Source: Nocardioides coralli
GTDB taxonomy: Bacteria > Actinomycetota > Actinomycetes > Propionibacteriales > Nocardioidaceae
Length of the DNA stretch: 64,000 nt
NCBI RefSeq assembly: GCF_019880385.1
Contig: NZ_CP082273.1
Span: 434,001-498,000 of the forward strand
Reading direction: 5' to 3'
The translations under genes and the position numbers were made by a program. Under the pieces are notes generated by a model, which had not been told where the DNA came from, did not search any database, and was given only the letters and a program-made list of their open reading frames with translations. Of the stretch, positions 1 to 8,160 are shown piece by piece (within the stretch, counting starts at the first letter, position 1; each line of letters opens with the position of its first letter).

Positions 1-42
1 TACGCCGCAGAACACAGCAGCACCAGACCCGAAGGACTTCCC

Positions 43-213
43 GTGGCCAGCAAGAGCTCCGACGTTCGCCCCAAGATCACGCTCGCCTGCCAGGAGTGCA
101 AGGAGCGCAACTACATCACCAAGAAGAACCGGCGCAACGATCCCGACCGGATCGAGCTGTCGAAGTTCTGCCCGCGCTGCCGCACGCACACGGTCCACAA
201 GGAGACCCGCTGA
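43..213 (+). CDS. rpmG: 50S ribosomal protein L33 (bL33)
   Basis: Component of the large ribosomal subunit, 56 aa and very basic, the usual family length. The GTG start is set by a GAAGGA ribosome site at 31-36, six bases upstream. Two cysteine pairs, Cys16/Cys19 (CQEC) and Cys43/Cys46 (CPRC), form the zinc ribbon, so this is the zinc-containing form; a cysteine-free paralogue made under zinc starvation would be expected elsewhere in an actinobacterial genome (family knowledge). It heads the conserved order rpmG, hadA-like, hadB-like found in mycobacteria. Only 42 bases of upstream sequence are present, so its promoter cannot be judged. Confidence 0.96.
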   Translation: MASKSSDVRPKITLACQECKERNYITKKNRRNDPDRIELSKFCPRCRTHTVHKETR

Positions 214-274
214 CGCGGACCCAGACTCACGCCGACGGGCGGTCACCCCAGCGGGGTGGCCGCCCGTCGCGCAC

Positions 275-280
275 TAGGGT
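275..280 (+). promoter_or_regulatory. -10 element of a probable leaderless promoter for the hadA-like gene
   Basis: TAGGGT fits the actinobacterial TANNNT -10 consensus and ends seven bases before the ATG at 288, so transcription would begin at or next to the start codon. No clear -35 element is visible. A GGTGGAG stretch overlaps the same bases and could instead act as a ribosome site if transcription starts further upstream. Confidence 0.4.
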
Positions 281-287
281 GGAGAAC

Positions 288-689
288 ATGCCAGTGGACC
301 AGTCCCTCGTCGGCCGCAGCTTCCCGCCGACCGCCCCGCGCGAGGTCACCGAGGACCACGTGCGTGCCTTCGCCGAGGCCACCGGCGGCAGCTACGACGG
401 CGGGCCGGCCCCGGCGACGTACCCGATCGTGCTGGCCTTCGACGCCATGAACGCCTTCCTCGCCGCCGAGGGCATCGACCTGTTCCGGATCGTCCACGGC
501 GAGCAGAAGTTCTCCTACCGCCGACCGGTGGTCCCCGGCGACGAGCTCACCGCGACCCTGACCGTCGCCAGCCTGCGCCAGATCGGCGGTGCCGACATCG
601 TCGGCACCAGCAGCGAGATCACCGACGCCGACGGCGAGCTGGTCTGCACCGCCCACGCCACGCTGGTCCACCGGGGTGAGCAGTCGTGA
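288..689 (+). CDS. MaoC-like dehydratase subunit, N-terminal FAS1-type domain (HadA-like)
   Basis: Hot-dog fold protein of 133 aa resembling the non-catalytic HadA-type subunit of (3R)-hydroxyacyl dehydratases. It has the FAS1-like MaoC start (LVGRSFPPT, then a long helix over a central strand) but lacks the D-x4-H catalytic motif that the next gene carries. The ATG was chosen because it follows a -10-like element and a GGTGGAG stretch; the frame is open further upstream but runs through rpmG out of register. It overlaps the downstream gene by four bases (GTGA), implying coupled translation of a heterodimer. In mycobacteria the equivalent complex serves mycolic-acid FAS-II; in a non-mycolate organism the substrate is unknown. 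Confidence 0.85.
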   Translation: MPVDQSLVGRSFPPTAPREVTEDHVRAFAEATGGSYDGGPAPATYPIVLAFDAMNAFLAAEGIDLFRIVHGEQKFSYRRPVVPGDELTATLTVASLRQIGGADIVGTSSEITDADGELVCTAHATLVHRGEQS

Positions 690-1075
690 ACCCGGGGGAG
701 AGCCTCGAGCCGCGCGAGTTCGTCGTCACGCGCACCGACCTGGTCCGGTACGCCGAGACCAGCGGCGACCACAACCCGATCCATCAGGACGAGTCGGTGG
801 CGCACTCCGTCGGCCTGCCCGGCGTGATCGCCCACGGGATGTACACCCTGGCCCTCGCCGCGCGCGCCGTGGCTGAGTGGACCGACGGGGCGGAGGTCGT
901 AGACCTCGGCTGCAAGTTCACCAACCCCGTGGTGGTCCCGGGTGAGCACGGCGCCCACGTCAGCGTCGGCGGCACGGTGAAGTCGGTCGAGGACGGGCTG
1001 GTGACCATCGCCCTCGAGGTGACCTGCGAGGGACAGAAGGTGCTCGGGATGCCGAGGGCCGTGGTCCGTGGCTGA
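686..1075 (+). CDS. MaoC-like (R)-hydroxyacyl dehydratase/hydratase, catalytic subunit (HadB-like)
   Basis: A 129 aa single hot-dog hydratase. The motif GDHNPIH places the catalytic Asp28 and His33 in the D-x4-H arrangement of R-specific enoyl hydratases, followed by GVIAHGMYT of the active-site helix. The GTG start overlaps the stop of the HadA-like gene, and its own end overlaps murB by eight bases, so the three are read as one translationally coupled unit. The likely reaction is reversible hydration/dehydration of an acyl-thioester; chain length and carrier (CoA or ACP) cannot be told from sequence. Confidence 0.88.
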   Translation: MNPGESLEPREFVVTRTDLVRYAETSGDHNPIHQDESVAHSVGLPGVIAHGMYTLALAARAVAEWTDGAEVVDLGCKFTNPVVVPGEHGAHVSVGGTVKSVEDGLVTIALEVTCEGQKVLGMPRAVVRG

Positions 1076-2108
1076 GCAGCTCCGCGACCACACGACGTTG
1101 CGGCTGGGCGGTCCGGCGCGCCACTGGGTCGAGGCCACCACCGAGGACCAGCTGGTCGACGCCGTGCGCCAGGCCGACGAGGCCGACGAGCCCGTGCTGG
1201 TGCTCGCCGGGGGCAGCAACGTCGTCGTGGCCGACGACGGGTTCCCCGGCACCGTCGTGCTGGTGGCCACGCGCGGGGTCGTGGCCGACCGCGATCCTGG
1301 CGACGACCCGTCGTGCTCGGGGGTGACGGTGACCGTCGCCGCGGGGGAGGACTGGGACGCCTTCGTGGCGCTCGCGGTCGAGCGCGGCTGGACCGGCATC
1401 GAGGCGCTCTCGGGGATCCCGGGCTCCGTCGGGGCGACCCCCATCCAGAACGTCGGCGCCTACGGCCAGGAAGTGTCGCAGACCATCGCCCGGGTCCGGG
1501 TCTGGGACCGGGTGCTGCAGGGCGTCCGCAGCTTCGCCGCCGCCGACTGCGACTTCGGCTACCGGCACAGCCGGTTCAAGGCCGACCCCGGTCGCCACGT
1601 GGTCCTCGACGTCACCTTCCAGTTCCGGGAGGGGACGCTGGGTGCGCCGGTGCGGTACGCCGAGCTGGCGCGCGCCCTCGGCGTGGAGCTGGGGGAGCGG
1701 GCCCCGCTGGTCGACGTCCGGGAGGCGGTGCTCGGGCTCCGTCGCGGCAAGGGCATGGTGCTCGACGCCGGTGACCACGACACGTGGAGCGCCGGCTCGT
1801 TCTTCACCAACCCCGTGGTCGAGCCGTCCCGGGTGCCCGCGGGGGCGCCCACGTGGCCGGTGGCCGACGGTCGGGTGAAGACCAGCGCCGCGTGGCTGAT
1901 CGAGCACGCGGGCTTCGAGAAGGGCTACGAGCTCGAGCCGGGCGCGCCGGCATCCCTCTCGTCCAAGCACACCCTGGCGCTGACCAACCGCGGCTCGGCC
2001 ACCACCGCCGACCTGCTGCGGCTCGCCCGTGAGCTGCGCGACGGGGTGGAGGCGGCGTACGGCATCCGGCTGGTGAACGAACCGGTGCTGGTCGGCTGCG
2101 AGCTGTGA
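1068..2108 (+). CDS. murB: UDP-N-acetylenolpyruvoylglucosamine reductase
   Basis: Cytoplasmic FAD/NADPH enzyme making UDP-MurNAc for peptidoglycan, 346 aa. The FAD-binding segment LAGGSNVVV lies near residue 45 and the family signature ALSGIPGSVG near residue 115. SAGSFFTNP carries catalytic Ser244, which donates the proton in the MurB mechanism, and the C-terminal NEPVLVG carries the conserved glutamate. The GTG start lies inside the end of the hadB-like gene (8-base overlap). The link of murB to the dehydratase genes, rather than to a mur/fts cluster, is typical for actinobacteria. Confidence 0.96.
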   Translation: MAEQLRDHTTLRLGGPARHWVEATTEDQLVDAVRQADEADEPVLVLAGGSNVVVADDGFPGTVVLVATRGVVADRDPGDDPSCSGVTVTVAAGEDWDAFVALAVERGWTGIEALSGIPGSVGATPIQNVGAYGQEVSQTIARVRVWDRVLQGVRSFAAADCDFGYRHSRFKADPGRHVVLDVTFQFREGTLGAPVRYAELARALGVELGERAPLVDVREAVLGLRRGKGMVLDAGDHDTWSAGSFFTNPVVEPSRVPAGAPTWPVADGRVKTSAAWLIEHAGFEKGYELEPGAPASLSSKHTLALTNRGSATTADLLRLARELRDGVEAAYGIRLVNEPVLVGCEL

Positions 2109-2120
2109 GCGACGGGGTCG

Positions 2121-2138
2121 GCCGCCCTAGGTGGCGGC
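2121..2138. terminator. short GC hairpin between convergent murB and add
   Basis: GCCGCC and GGCGGC form a 6-bp stem around a six-base loop, overlapping the stop codon of add. There is no T-run on either side. The position between two convergent genes fits a weak bidirectional terminator, but the stem is short. Confidence 0.3.
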
Positions 2139-3170
2139 TCCTGCCCCTGGCGAGCCCGCCAGCCACTCGTCGATGTCGGCCAGTGCCTGCTTGACCAGGT
2201 CGGTGGGCGCCCGCGAGGCCCGGAAGGACATCCTCGCCAGCTCGGCGAGCTGCTCGTCGGTCAGCTCGTGGGCGGCCCGCATCGTGGCGTACTGCCCGGC
2301 CAGCCGCGAGCCGAAGAGCAGCGGGTCGTCGGCGCCGAGCGCGACGGTGGCGCCCGCGTCGAGCAGCTCCGGCAGCGGGACCGAGGTGAGGTCGGAGTAG
2401 ACGCCGAGGGCGACGTTGGAGACCGGGCACACCTCCAGGGCGATGCCGGCCGCCACGATCCGGTCCAGCAGCTCCGGGTCCTCCACCGACCGGACGCCGT
2501 GGCCGAGCCGGCCTGGGTGCAGCGTGTCGAGGCAGAGCCGCACGTGCTCGGGTCCACGGAGCTCGCCGCCGTGCGGGACGAGCAGCAGGTCAGCGCGCTC
2601 GGCGATCGCGAAGGCGGGCCCGAAGTCCGCGGTGGAGCCGCGACGCTCGTCGTTGGAGAGCCCGAACCCGACGACCCCGCGGCCGGCGTACTGCGCGGCC
2701 AGCCGCGCCAGGGTGCGGGCGTCGAGCGGGTGCCGGGTCCGGTTGGCGGCGATCACCAGCGCGATGCCGAGGCCGGTCTCGCGTGACGCGTCGTCGACGG
2801 CGTCGAGCACCAGGTCCGTGAAGGCGGTGATGCCGCCGAACCGGGCTGCGTAACCGGAGGGGTCGACCTGGATCTCCAGCCAGCGCCCGCCGTCGCGCAC
2901 GTCGTCCTCGGCCGCCTCCCGGACCAGGCGGCGCACGTCCTCGGGGGTCCGGAGCACCGACCGTGCGACGTCATAGAGCCGCTGGAAGCGGAACCAGCCC
3001 TTCTCGTCGGCCGCCGAGAGCCGGGGCGGCCACTCCGACACCAGGGCGTCGGGCAGGTGGATCGCGTCGCGCTCGGCCAGCTCCAGCAAGGTGCCGTGAC
3101 GCATCGAGCCGGTGAAGTGGAGGTGCAGGTGCGCCTTCGGCAGCGCCGCGAGCGGCCGACGAGTCCTCAT
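2127..3170 (-). CDS. add: adenosine deaminase
   Basis: Zinc enzyme of purine salvage converting adenosine to inosine, 347 aa. Visible family motifs in order: KAHLHLHFTGS (metal-binding His pair, residues ~12-22), GLSNDERRG, VPHGGE (His/Glu), GHGVRSVEDP (catalytic His region), EVCPVSN and GADDP (the paired aspartates). The ATG at 3170 was chosen; an in-frame GTG at 3179 would add three residues. Upstream, the aspC stop codon contains a GAGGTGA stretch 24 bases before this ATG, so translation is probably coupled to aspC. Adenine or aminofutalosine deaminase activity within the same superfamily is less likely but not excluded. Confidence 0.9.
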   Translation of the reverse strand: MRTRRPLAALPKAHLHLHFTGSMRHGTLLELAERDAIHLPDALVSEWPPRLSAADEKGWFRFQRLYDVARSVLRTPEDVRRLVREAAEDDVRDGGRWLEIQVDPSGYAARFGGITAFTDLVLDAVDDASRETGLGIALVIAANRTRHPLDARTLARLAAQYAGRGVVGFGLSNDERRGSTADFGPAFAIAERADLLLVPHGGELRGPEHVRLCLDTLHPGRLGHGVRSVEDPELLDRIVAAGIALEVCPVSNVALGVYSDLTSVPLPELLDAGATVALGADDPLLFGSRLAGQYATMRAAHELTDEQLAELARMSFRASRAPTDLVKQALADIDEWLAGSPGAGAAT

Positions 3171-3197
3171 GACGACCACCGCGCGCAGTCGGTCACC

Positions 3198-4415
3198 TCA
3201 GGCGAAGAGCTTCTGCAGGCGGGTGATCCCCTCGACGAGGTCGTCGTCCCCCAGGGCGTAGGAGAGGCGGAGGTAGCCGGGGGAGCCGAACGCCTCGCCG
3301 GGCACCACGGCCACCTCGACGCGGTCCAGGACGAACTCGGCCAGCTCGGCGGAGGTCGAGAGGCGGACGCCGTCGTGCTCACGCCCCAGCAGGTCCTTGA
3401 CCGACGGGTAGGCGTAGAACGCGCCCTGCGGCGTCGGGCAGACGACCCCCTCGATCTCGTTGAGCATCGAGACGATGGTCCGACGGCGCCGGTCGAAGGC
3501 ATCCTTCATCTCGTTGACGGCCGACAGGTCGCCGGACACGGCCGCGATCGCCGCCCGCTGGGCGACGTTGGCGACGTTGGAGGTGGCGTGCGACTGCAGG
3601 TTGGTGGCGGCCTTCACGAGGTCGGCCGGGCCGATCATCCAGCCGACGCGCCAGCCGGTCATCGCGTAGGTCTTGGCCACCCCGTTGACGACGACGCAGT
3701 GGTCGGCCAGGTCCGGGCACAGCACCGGCAGCGAGCCCGTGTCGACGTCGTCGTAGACGAGGTGCTCGTAGATCTCGTCCGTGAGCACCCACAGCTGGTG
3801 GTCCTCGACCCAGCGGCCGATCTCGCGGATCTCGTCGCTGGTGTAGACGGCGCCGGTCGGGTTCGAGGGCGAGACGAAGAGCAGCACCTTGGTCCGCTCG
3901 GTGCGCGCGGCCTCGAGCTGGTCGACGGTGACCTTGTAGTCCTGGGTGTCGTCGGCCAGCACCTCCACCGGCACGCCGCCGGCCAACCGGATCGCCTCCG
4001 GGTAGGTGGTCCAGTACGGCGCGGGGACGATGACCTCGTCGCCCGGGTCGAGCATCGCGGCGAAGGCGTCGTAGATCGCGTGCTTGCCGCCGTTGGTGAC
4101 CAGGACCTGGTTGGTCTCGACCTCGTAGCCGCTGTCACGCCGGGTCTTCTCGACGATCGCCTGCTTCAGCTCGGGAAGCCCCCCGGCGGGGGAGTAGCGG
4201 TGGTTGCGGGGGTCGCGGCACGCCTCAACCGCGGCCTCGACGACGTAGTCGGGGGTGGGGAAGTCGGGCTCGCCTGCGCCGAACCCGATCACCGGCCGGC
4301 CCTCTGCCTTCAGCGCCTTGGCCTTGGCGTCCACCTTCAAGGTCGCCGACTCGGCGATGCTGCCGAGCCGCTGCGAGACGCGACGGTCGCGGGGCGAGGA
4401 GGATCCGGTCGTCAT
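3198..4415 (-). CDS. aspC: pyridoxal-phosphate-dependent aspartate aminotransferase (class I/II)
   Basis: Transfers the amino group of aspartate to 2-oxoglutarate, 405 aa. [10 protein letters not shown] near residue 45 binds substrate, [10 protein letters not shown] near 180 is the family core, and [13 protein letters not shown] holds the Schiff-base lysine. The ATG at 4415 is preferred over the longer frame because conserved sequence begins just after it and a TACGAT -10 element ends six bases upstream. It lies upstream of add on the same strand. Together the two genes interrupt the ancestral murB to tRNA-Trp spacing. Confidence 0.92.
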   Translation of the reverse strand: MTTGSSSPRDRRVSQRLGSIAESATLKVDAKAKALKAEGRPVIGFGAGEPDFPTPDYVVEAAVEACRDPRNHRYSPAGGLPELKQAIVEKTRRDSGYEVETNQVLVTNGGKHAIYDAFAAMLDPGDEVIVPAPYWTTYPEAIRLAGGVPVEVLADDTQDYKVTVDQLEAARTERTKVLLFVSPSNPTGAVYTSDEIREIGRWVEDHQLWVLTDEIYEHLVYDDVDTGSLPVLCPDLADHCVVVNGVAKTYAMTGWRVGWMIGPADLVKAATNLQSHATSNVANVAQRAAIAAVSGDLSAVNEMKDAFDRRRRTIVSMLNEIEGVVCPTPQGAFYAYPSVKDLLGREHDGVRLSTSAELAEFVLDRVEVAVVPGEAFGSPGYLRLSYALGDDDLVEGITRLQKLFA

Positions 4416-4421
4416 GGGGCC

Positions 4422-4427
4422 ATCGTA
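4422..4427 (-). promoter_or_regulatory. -10 element of a probable leaderless promoter for aspC
   Basis: On the minus strand this reads TACGAT and is followed after six bases by the ATG at 4415. No Shine-Dalgarno sequence lies between them, which supports a leaderless transcript. Confidence 0.45.
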
Positions 4428-4548
4428 GGCACGGGAGGCGTTTGGACGCGGGTGAGGATCACCCCGTAGACTCAACCATCGGTGGTTTCTCCCCATGCTT
4501 CGGCATGCCCTGACCCGGGTGGCCCCGGGCCGGGAGTGGACACCGTGG

Positions 4549-4621
4549 AGGGCACTAGCTCAACTGGCAGAGCATCGGTCTCCAAAACCGAAGGTTGGGG
4601 GTTCAAGTCCCTCGTGCCCTG
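4549..4621 (+). tRNA. trpT: tRNA-Trp (anticodon CCA)
   Basis: The 73-base cloverleaf has a perfect seven-pair acceptor stem (AGGGCAC at 4549-4555 with GTGCCCT at 4614-4620) and G discriminator at 4621. The loop CTCCAAA holds anticodon CCA at 4582-4584, and GTTCAAGTC forms the T-loop. The 3' CCA is not encoded (GCA follows). Its position immediately before secE is the classic actinobacterial arrangement. Confidence 0.97.
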
Positions 4622-4675
4622 CAAGGACCTGACGGTCACCGTGAACGAGACGACACGACACAGGAAGGTGGCGAG

Positions 4676-4912
4676 ATGACGGACAGCCGAGCAGATCGCC
4701 GCGAGACCACCGAGGAGCGGACCAGCCCGGTCACGTTCTACCGACAGGTGGTCGCGGAGCTGCGCAAGGTCGTCTGGCCGACGCAGGAGCAGCTGGTCAC
4801 CTACTTCATCGTGACCCTGGTCTTCGTCACCTTCTTCATGCTGCTGGTCTCGGCCCTCGACCTGGGCTTCAACCGGCTCGTGTTCGAGGTGTTCACCGGC
4901 GGTGGCCAGTGA
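4676..4912 (+). CDS. secE: preprotein translocase subunit SecE
   Basis: Single-span subunit of the SecYEG channel, 78 aa. The N-terminal ~20 residues are hydrophilic, the conserved amphipathic segment [16 protein letters not shown] follows, and one transmembrane helix spans roughly residues 42-66. The short form is normal for Gram-positives. A GGAAGG ribosome site lies about ten bases before the ATG. The stop overlaps the GTG of nusG (GTGA), the conserved secE-nusG coupling. Confidence 0.96.
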   Translation: MTDSRADRRETTEERTSPVTFYRQVVAELRKVVWPTQEQLVTYFIVTLVFVTFFMLLVSALDLGFNRLVFEVFTGGGQ

Positions 4913-5802
4913 CCGAGGCGAACCCGATGGACGACATGACGGAGCAGCAGGTGCCCGAGCAGCACGACGACGTAGACCAGGCCGAGCCGGCCGCGGACGA
5001 GGCCGCCGAGGAGACGGCCCCGGAGACCGCTGAGGAGACCCCCGAGGTCGACGAGGCCACCGCCGAGGAGCCGGTCGTCGAGGACGAGCCGGCCGCGCAG
5101 AGCGAGGCCGCCGAGGTCGCGGACGAGGAGCCGGCCGCCGAGTCGGGCGAGACCGAGGCCGACGCCGACACCGACGACGACCCGCTGGAGGCCTTCCGTC
5201 GCGAGCTGTGGGCCAAGCCGGGTGACTGGTTCGTGGTCCACACCTACTCCGGCATGGAGAAGCGGGTGAAGTCCAACCTCGAGAACCGGATCCACTCGCT
5301 CAACATGGAGGACTACATCCACGAGGTCGTGGTCCCCACCGAGGACGTCGCGGAGATCAAGAACGGCCAGCGCAAGATGGTCAACCGGACCCGCTTCGCC
5401 GGCTACGTGCTGGTCCGCATGGACCTCACCGACGAGTCCTGGGCAGCGGTCCGGCACACCCCGTCGGTCACCGGCTTCGTGGGCCACGCCCACCAGCCGG
5501 TCCCGCTGAGCATGGCCGAGGTCGAGAACTGGCTGGCGCCGACGTTCGCGGCCCCCGAGGCCGAGCCTGCCGCTGCCGGCGGTCAGGCAGCCGAGGGCGC
5601 GGTGGCGACGCAGAAGCGCACCGTCGAGGTCGCCGACTTCGACGTGTCCGACTCCGTCATGGTGGTCGACGGCCCGTTCGCCACCCTCCACGCGACGATC
5701 ACCGAGATCAACGCCGAGTCCCAGCGGGTCAAGGCGCTGGTCGAGATCTTCGGCCGCGAGACGCCCGTCGAGCTCAGCTTCAGCCAGATCCAGAAGGTCT
5801 GA
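4909..5802 (+). CDS. nusG: transcription termination/antitermination factor NusG
   Basis: Binds the RNA polymerase clamp helices and links transcription to Rho or the ribosome, 297 aa. The first ~100 residues are an acidic, Ala/Glu/Pro-rich low-complexity extension. The NGN domain follows from WFVVHTYSG to the conserved [10 protein letters not shown] and TGFVG segments, then a ~35-residue linker, then the KOW domain ([17 protein letters not shown], residues ~245-297). E. coli NusG is about 180 aa, so the extension is large; long acidic N-termini are known in actinobacterial NusG. The GTG start overlaps secE; ATG codons seven and ten codons in are alternatives. A hairpin begins over the stop codon. 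Confidence 0.95.
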   Translation: MTEANPMDDMTEQQVPEQHDDVDQAEPAADEAAEETAPETAEETPEVDEATAEEPVVEDEPAAQSEAAEVADEEPAAESGETEADADTDDDPLEAFRRELWAKPGDWFVVHTYSGMEKRVKSNLENRIHSLNMEDYIHEVVVPTEDVAEIKNGQRKMVNRTRFAGYVLVRMDLTDESWAAVRHTPSVTGFVGHAHQPVPLSMAEVENWLAPTFAAPEAEPAAAGGQAAEGAVATQKRTVEVADFDVSDSVMVVDGPFATLHATITEINAESQRVKALVEIFGRETPVELSFSQIQKV

Positions 5803-5833
5803 GCGGACGGAGCCTGCTCCGGCCCGCTCAGAC
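5797..5833 (+). terminator. 15-bp hairpin straddling the nusG stop codon
   Basis: GTCTGAGCGG (5797-5806) pairs perfectly with CCGCTCAGAC (5824-5833), and CGGAG (5808-5812) with CTCCG (5817-5821) extends it across a small asymmetric bulge. The TGA of nusG (5800-5802) is in the lower stem. No T-run follows, so it may act as a partial terminator, an RNA-processing site, or a ribosome-sensitive element separating secE-nusG from rplK-rplA. Confidence 0.6.
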
Positions 5834-5942
5834 GGCTGGATTTCGGGATGGAGCAGGACCCGGCCCACAATGGGCCACAGCAACACGGCAACACCAGTGG
5901 CAGGGGAGTCCCCCCGTCGTGACCACGAGAGAGAGAAGAAGG

Positions 5943-6371
5943 ATGCCTCCCAAGAAGAAGGTGGCTGCGCTCGTCAAGGTGCAGCTCCAGGCTGGCGCAG
6001 CGACTCCGGCTCCGCCGGTGGGTACCGCACTCGGTCCCCACGGCGTGAACATCATGGACTTCTGCAAGGCCTACAACGCCCAGACCGAGTCGATGCGCGG
6101 CAACGTGATCCCCGTCGAGATCACGATCTACGAGGACCGCTCGTTCGACTTCATCACCAAGACCCCGCCGGCCGCCGAGCTGATCAAGAAGGCTGCCGGT
6201 CTGCAGAAGGGCTCGGGCGTCCCGCACAAGGAGAAGGTCGGCAAGCTGACCAAGGACCAGGTGCGCGAGATCGCCGAGACCAAGATGCCGGACCTCAACG
6301 CCAACGACGTCGAGGCCGCCATGAAGATCGTCGAGGGCACTGCCCGCTCCATGGGCGTCACCACCGACTGA
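5943..6371 (+). CDS. rplK: 50S ribosomal protein L11 (uL11)
   Basis: Component of the GTPase-associated stalk base, 142 aa, the usual length. The N-terminal domain carries [16 protein letters not shown] with the prolines contacted by thiopeptide antibiotics, then [12 protein letters not shown]; the C-terminal RNA-binding domain runs from about residue 75. The ATG was chosen over an in-frame upstream start because it begins the conserved MPPKKK and sits directly after a purine-rich GAAGAAGG stretch. It is cotranscribed with rplA. Confidence 0.97.
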   Translation: MPPKKKVAALVKVQLQAGAATPAPPVGTALGPHGVNIMDFCKAYNAQTESMRGNVIPVEITIYEDRSFDFITKTPPAAELIKKAAGLQKGSGVPHKEKVGKLTKDQVREIAETKMPDLNANDVEAAMKIVEGTARSMGVTTD

Positions 6372-6445
6372 TCGCACCCTCCTGCACCGTGGCAGGGCCG
6401 CGCTGGCCCGACTGACCACACCCTCTTCGAGAAACGAGAACTGAC

Positions 6446-7174
6446 ATGCAGCGCAGCAAGACCTACCGCGCCGCGGCCGACCTCTTCGACAAGGACGAGC
6501 TGCACGCGCCGCTGGCCGCGATCAAGATCGCCAAGAACGGCTCCCGGAAGAAGTTCGACGAGACCGTCGACGTCGTGATGCGCCTCGGGGTCGACCCCCG
6601 CAAGGCCGACCAGATGGTCCGTGGCACCGTCAACCTGCCCCACGGCACCGGCAAGACCGCCCGGGTGCTCGTGTTCGCGAACGCCGACAAGGCCGACGCC
6701 GCCCGTGAGGCCGGTGCCGACGTCGTCGGTGGCGACGAGCTGATCGAGAAGGTGGCCGGTGGCTGGCTCGACTTCGACGCCGTCGTCGCCACGCCCGACA
6801 TGATGGGCAAGGTCGGTCGCCTCGGTCGGGTGCTCGGCCCGCGCGGCCTCATGCCCAACCCGAAGACCGGGACGGTGACCCCCGACCCGGCCAAGGCCGT
6901 CTCCGACATCAAGGGCGGCAAGATCGAGTTCCGGGTGGACCGGCACGCCAACCTGCACTTCATCATCGGCAAGGCCTCCTTCTCCGAGGTCCAGCTGGCC
7001 GAGAACTACGCGGCCGCCCTCGAGGAGGTGCTGAGGCTCAAGCCTGCCAGCTCCAAGGGCCGCTACATCAAGAAGGTGACCGTCTCGACGACCATGGGCC
7101 CCGGCGTCCAGGTCGACCCGAACCGCACCAAGAACGTCGCCTCGGACGACGGCGGGGACACCGCCGCCGAGTGA
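6446..7174 (+). CDS. rplA: 50S ribosomal protein L1 (uL1)
   Basis: Forms the mobile L1 stalk and, in many bacteria, represses its own operon by binding a leader that mimics its rRNA site. 242 aa, with the N-terminal [13 protein letters not shown] segment, the PHGTGK loop near residue 68, the signature [15 protein letters not shown] near 130, and a C-terminal Asp/Ala tail longer than in E. coli. It lies 74 bases after rplK and is followed by a strong hairpin. Confidence 0.97.
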   Translation: MQRSKTYRAAADLFDKDELHAPLAAIKIAKNGSRKKFDETVDVVMRLGVDPRKADQMVRGTVNLPHGTGKTARVLVFANADKADAAREAGADVVGGDELIEKVAGGWLDFDAVVATPDMMGKVGRLGRVLGPRGLMPNPKTGTVTPDPAKAVSDIKGGKIEFRVDRHANLHFIIGKASFSEVQLAENYAAALEEVLRLKPASSKGRYIKKVTVSTTMGPGVQVDPNRTKNVASDDGGDTAAE

Positions 7175-7188
7175 CCCCGACGTCCTCC

Positions 7189-7228
7189 ACGACGGCCCGG
7201 CCCGCCCTGTGCGGTGCCGGGCCGTCGT
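7189..7228 (+). terminator. terminator of rplK-rplA
   Basis: ACGACGGCCCGGC (7189-7201) pairs without mismatch with GCCGGGCCGTCGT (7216-7228), and CCGC/GCGG inside adds four pairs, giving about 17 pairs around a five-base loop. There is no long T-run, as is common for actinobacterial terminators. Confidence 0.75.
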
Positions 7229-7246
7229 CGTCCCGGCCCCGCGGAT

Positions 7247-7276
7247 TTGGTCCGGCCTCCCGGCCGCCCGTAGAGT
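7247..7276 (+). promoter_or_regulatory. rplJp: candidate promoter for rplJ-rplL
   Basis: TTGGTC at 7247-7252 and TAGAGT at 7271-7276 are separated by 18 bases, a fair match to a housekeeping-sigma promoter. It lies just after the rplA terminator and just before the structured L10 leader, as expected for an independent rplJL promoter. Confidence 0.5.
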
Positions 7277-7282
7277 GCCGCC

Positions 7283-7407
7283 CGTAACCAGAGACCGCCG
7301 GTGATCCCTCCAGGGATCGAAGGTTCCGCGGACGCGGACGGCCAGCGCAGGTGACAGAGCCGGATCCCCCTGGGGATCGTGACGCCCTGAGCCTGTGCTC
7401 AGGGCGT
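7283..7407 (+). promoter_or_regulatory. L10 leader with attenuator-like hairpin
   Basis: The untranslated region before rplJ looks like the L10 leader that binds the L10-(L12)4 complex to repress rplJL. Two near-identical small hairpins, GATCCCT/AGGGATC (7303-7318) and GATCCCC/GGGGATC (7363-7378), flank a segment with CGCAGGTGACAGAGCC, which I recognise from actinobacterial L10 leaders. It ends in ACGCCCTGAGC (7382-7392) pairing perfectly with GCTCAGGGCGT (7397-7407) around CTGT, followed by TTCGTCGTC, which resembles an attenuator. Assignment to the L10 leader is from memory of the family and its position. Confidence 0.65.
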
Positions 7408-7454
7408 TCGTCGTCTCCGGGGTCAGGTGGTCTCACCAGTCCGGAAGGAGACCC

Positions 7455-8105
7455 ATGGCGCGGGCAGACAAGCAAGCGGCCGTCGCTGAGATCGTTGAGT
7501 CCTTCAACGAGGCGACCGGCGCCGTGCTGACCGAGTACCGCGGTCTCACCGTGAAGGAGCTGCAGGACCTGCGGCGCTCTCTCGGTGCGAACGCCAACTA
7601 CGCCGTGGTCAAGAACACGCTCGCCAAGATCGCCGCCACCGAGGCCGGCATCGACGGCTTCGACGACCTGCTGACCGGCCCGACGGCCATCGCCTTCATC
7701 AACGGCGACATCGTCGAGGCGGCGAAGGGTCTGCGTGACTTTGCCAAGGCGAACCCCACCCTGGTCATCAAGGGTGGCGTCCTGGACGGCAAGCCCCTCG
7801 ACCCGGCCGAGATCGCCAAGCTGGCGGACCTCGAGTCGCGCGAGGTGCTCATGGGCAAGCTGGCCGGCGCGATGCTGGCCTCGCTGACCCAGGCCGTGCA
7901 GCTGCTCAACGCCCCGATCTCGCAGGCTGCCCGGCTCGCCGGCGCCCTGCAGAGCGCGGCGGAGCAGGACCCCTCGATCCTCGCAGGTGGTGCGGGCACG
8001 CCCGTCGCTGACGCTGCCGAGGAGGCCCCGGCCACCGAGGAGGCCGCCACGGAGGACGACTCCGAGGCGACCGCCGAGGCCGAGGCCGACACCACCGAGG
8101 CCTGA
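7455..8105 (+). CDS. rplJ: 50S ribosomal protein L10 (uL10)
   Basis: Anchors the L7/L12 dimers on the ribosome stalk, 216 aa. The ATG is fixed by GGAAGGAG at 7443-7450 and the conserved MARADK start; the open frame further upstream crosses the leader hairpin and is not coding. Conserved segments include [13 protein letters not shown] and [10 protein letters not shown], and helix 8, which binds L12, lies near residues 140-175. The C-terminal ~40 residues are an Ala/Glu/Asp-rich tail beyond the usual ~175 aa length, similar in composition to the NusG N-terminus. Confidence 0.96.
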   Translation: MARADKQAAVAEIVESFNEATGAVLTEYRGLTVKELQDLRRSLGANANYAVVKNTLAKIAATEAGIDGFDDLLTGPTAIAFINGDIVEAAKGLRDFAKANPTLVIKGGVLDGKPLDPAEIAKLADLESREVLMGKLAGAMLASLTQAVQLLNAPISQAARLAGALQSAAEQDPSILAGGAGTPVADAAEEAPATEEAATEDDSEATAEAEADTTEA

Positions 8106-8160
8106 GCCCAGGCCGACGTACACCACCTGATTCACAGCACTACTGGAAGGAACAGCCATC

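Noticed and set aside
4494..4507. CATGC-TTCG-GCATG hairpin upstream of tRNA-Trp as a terminator or riboswitch
   Set aside because: A single five-pair UUCG hairpin with no T-run or aptamer-like sequence around it; likely incidental.
4482..4679. 65-codon open frame over tRNA-Trp
   Set aside because: It runs straight through a perfect tRNA gene and has no conserved features.
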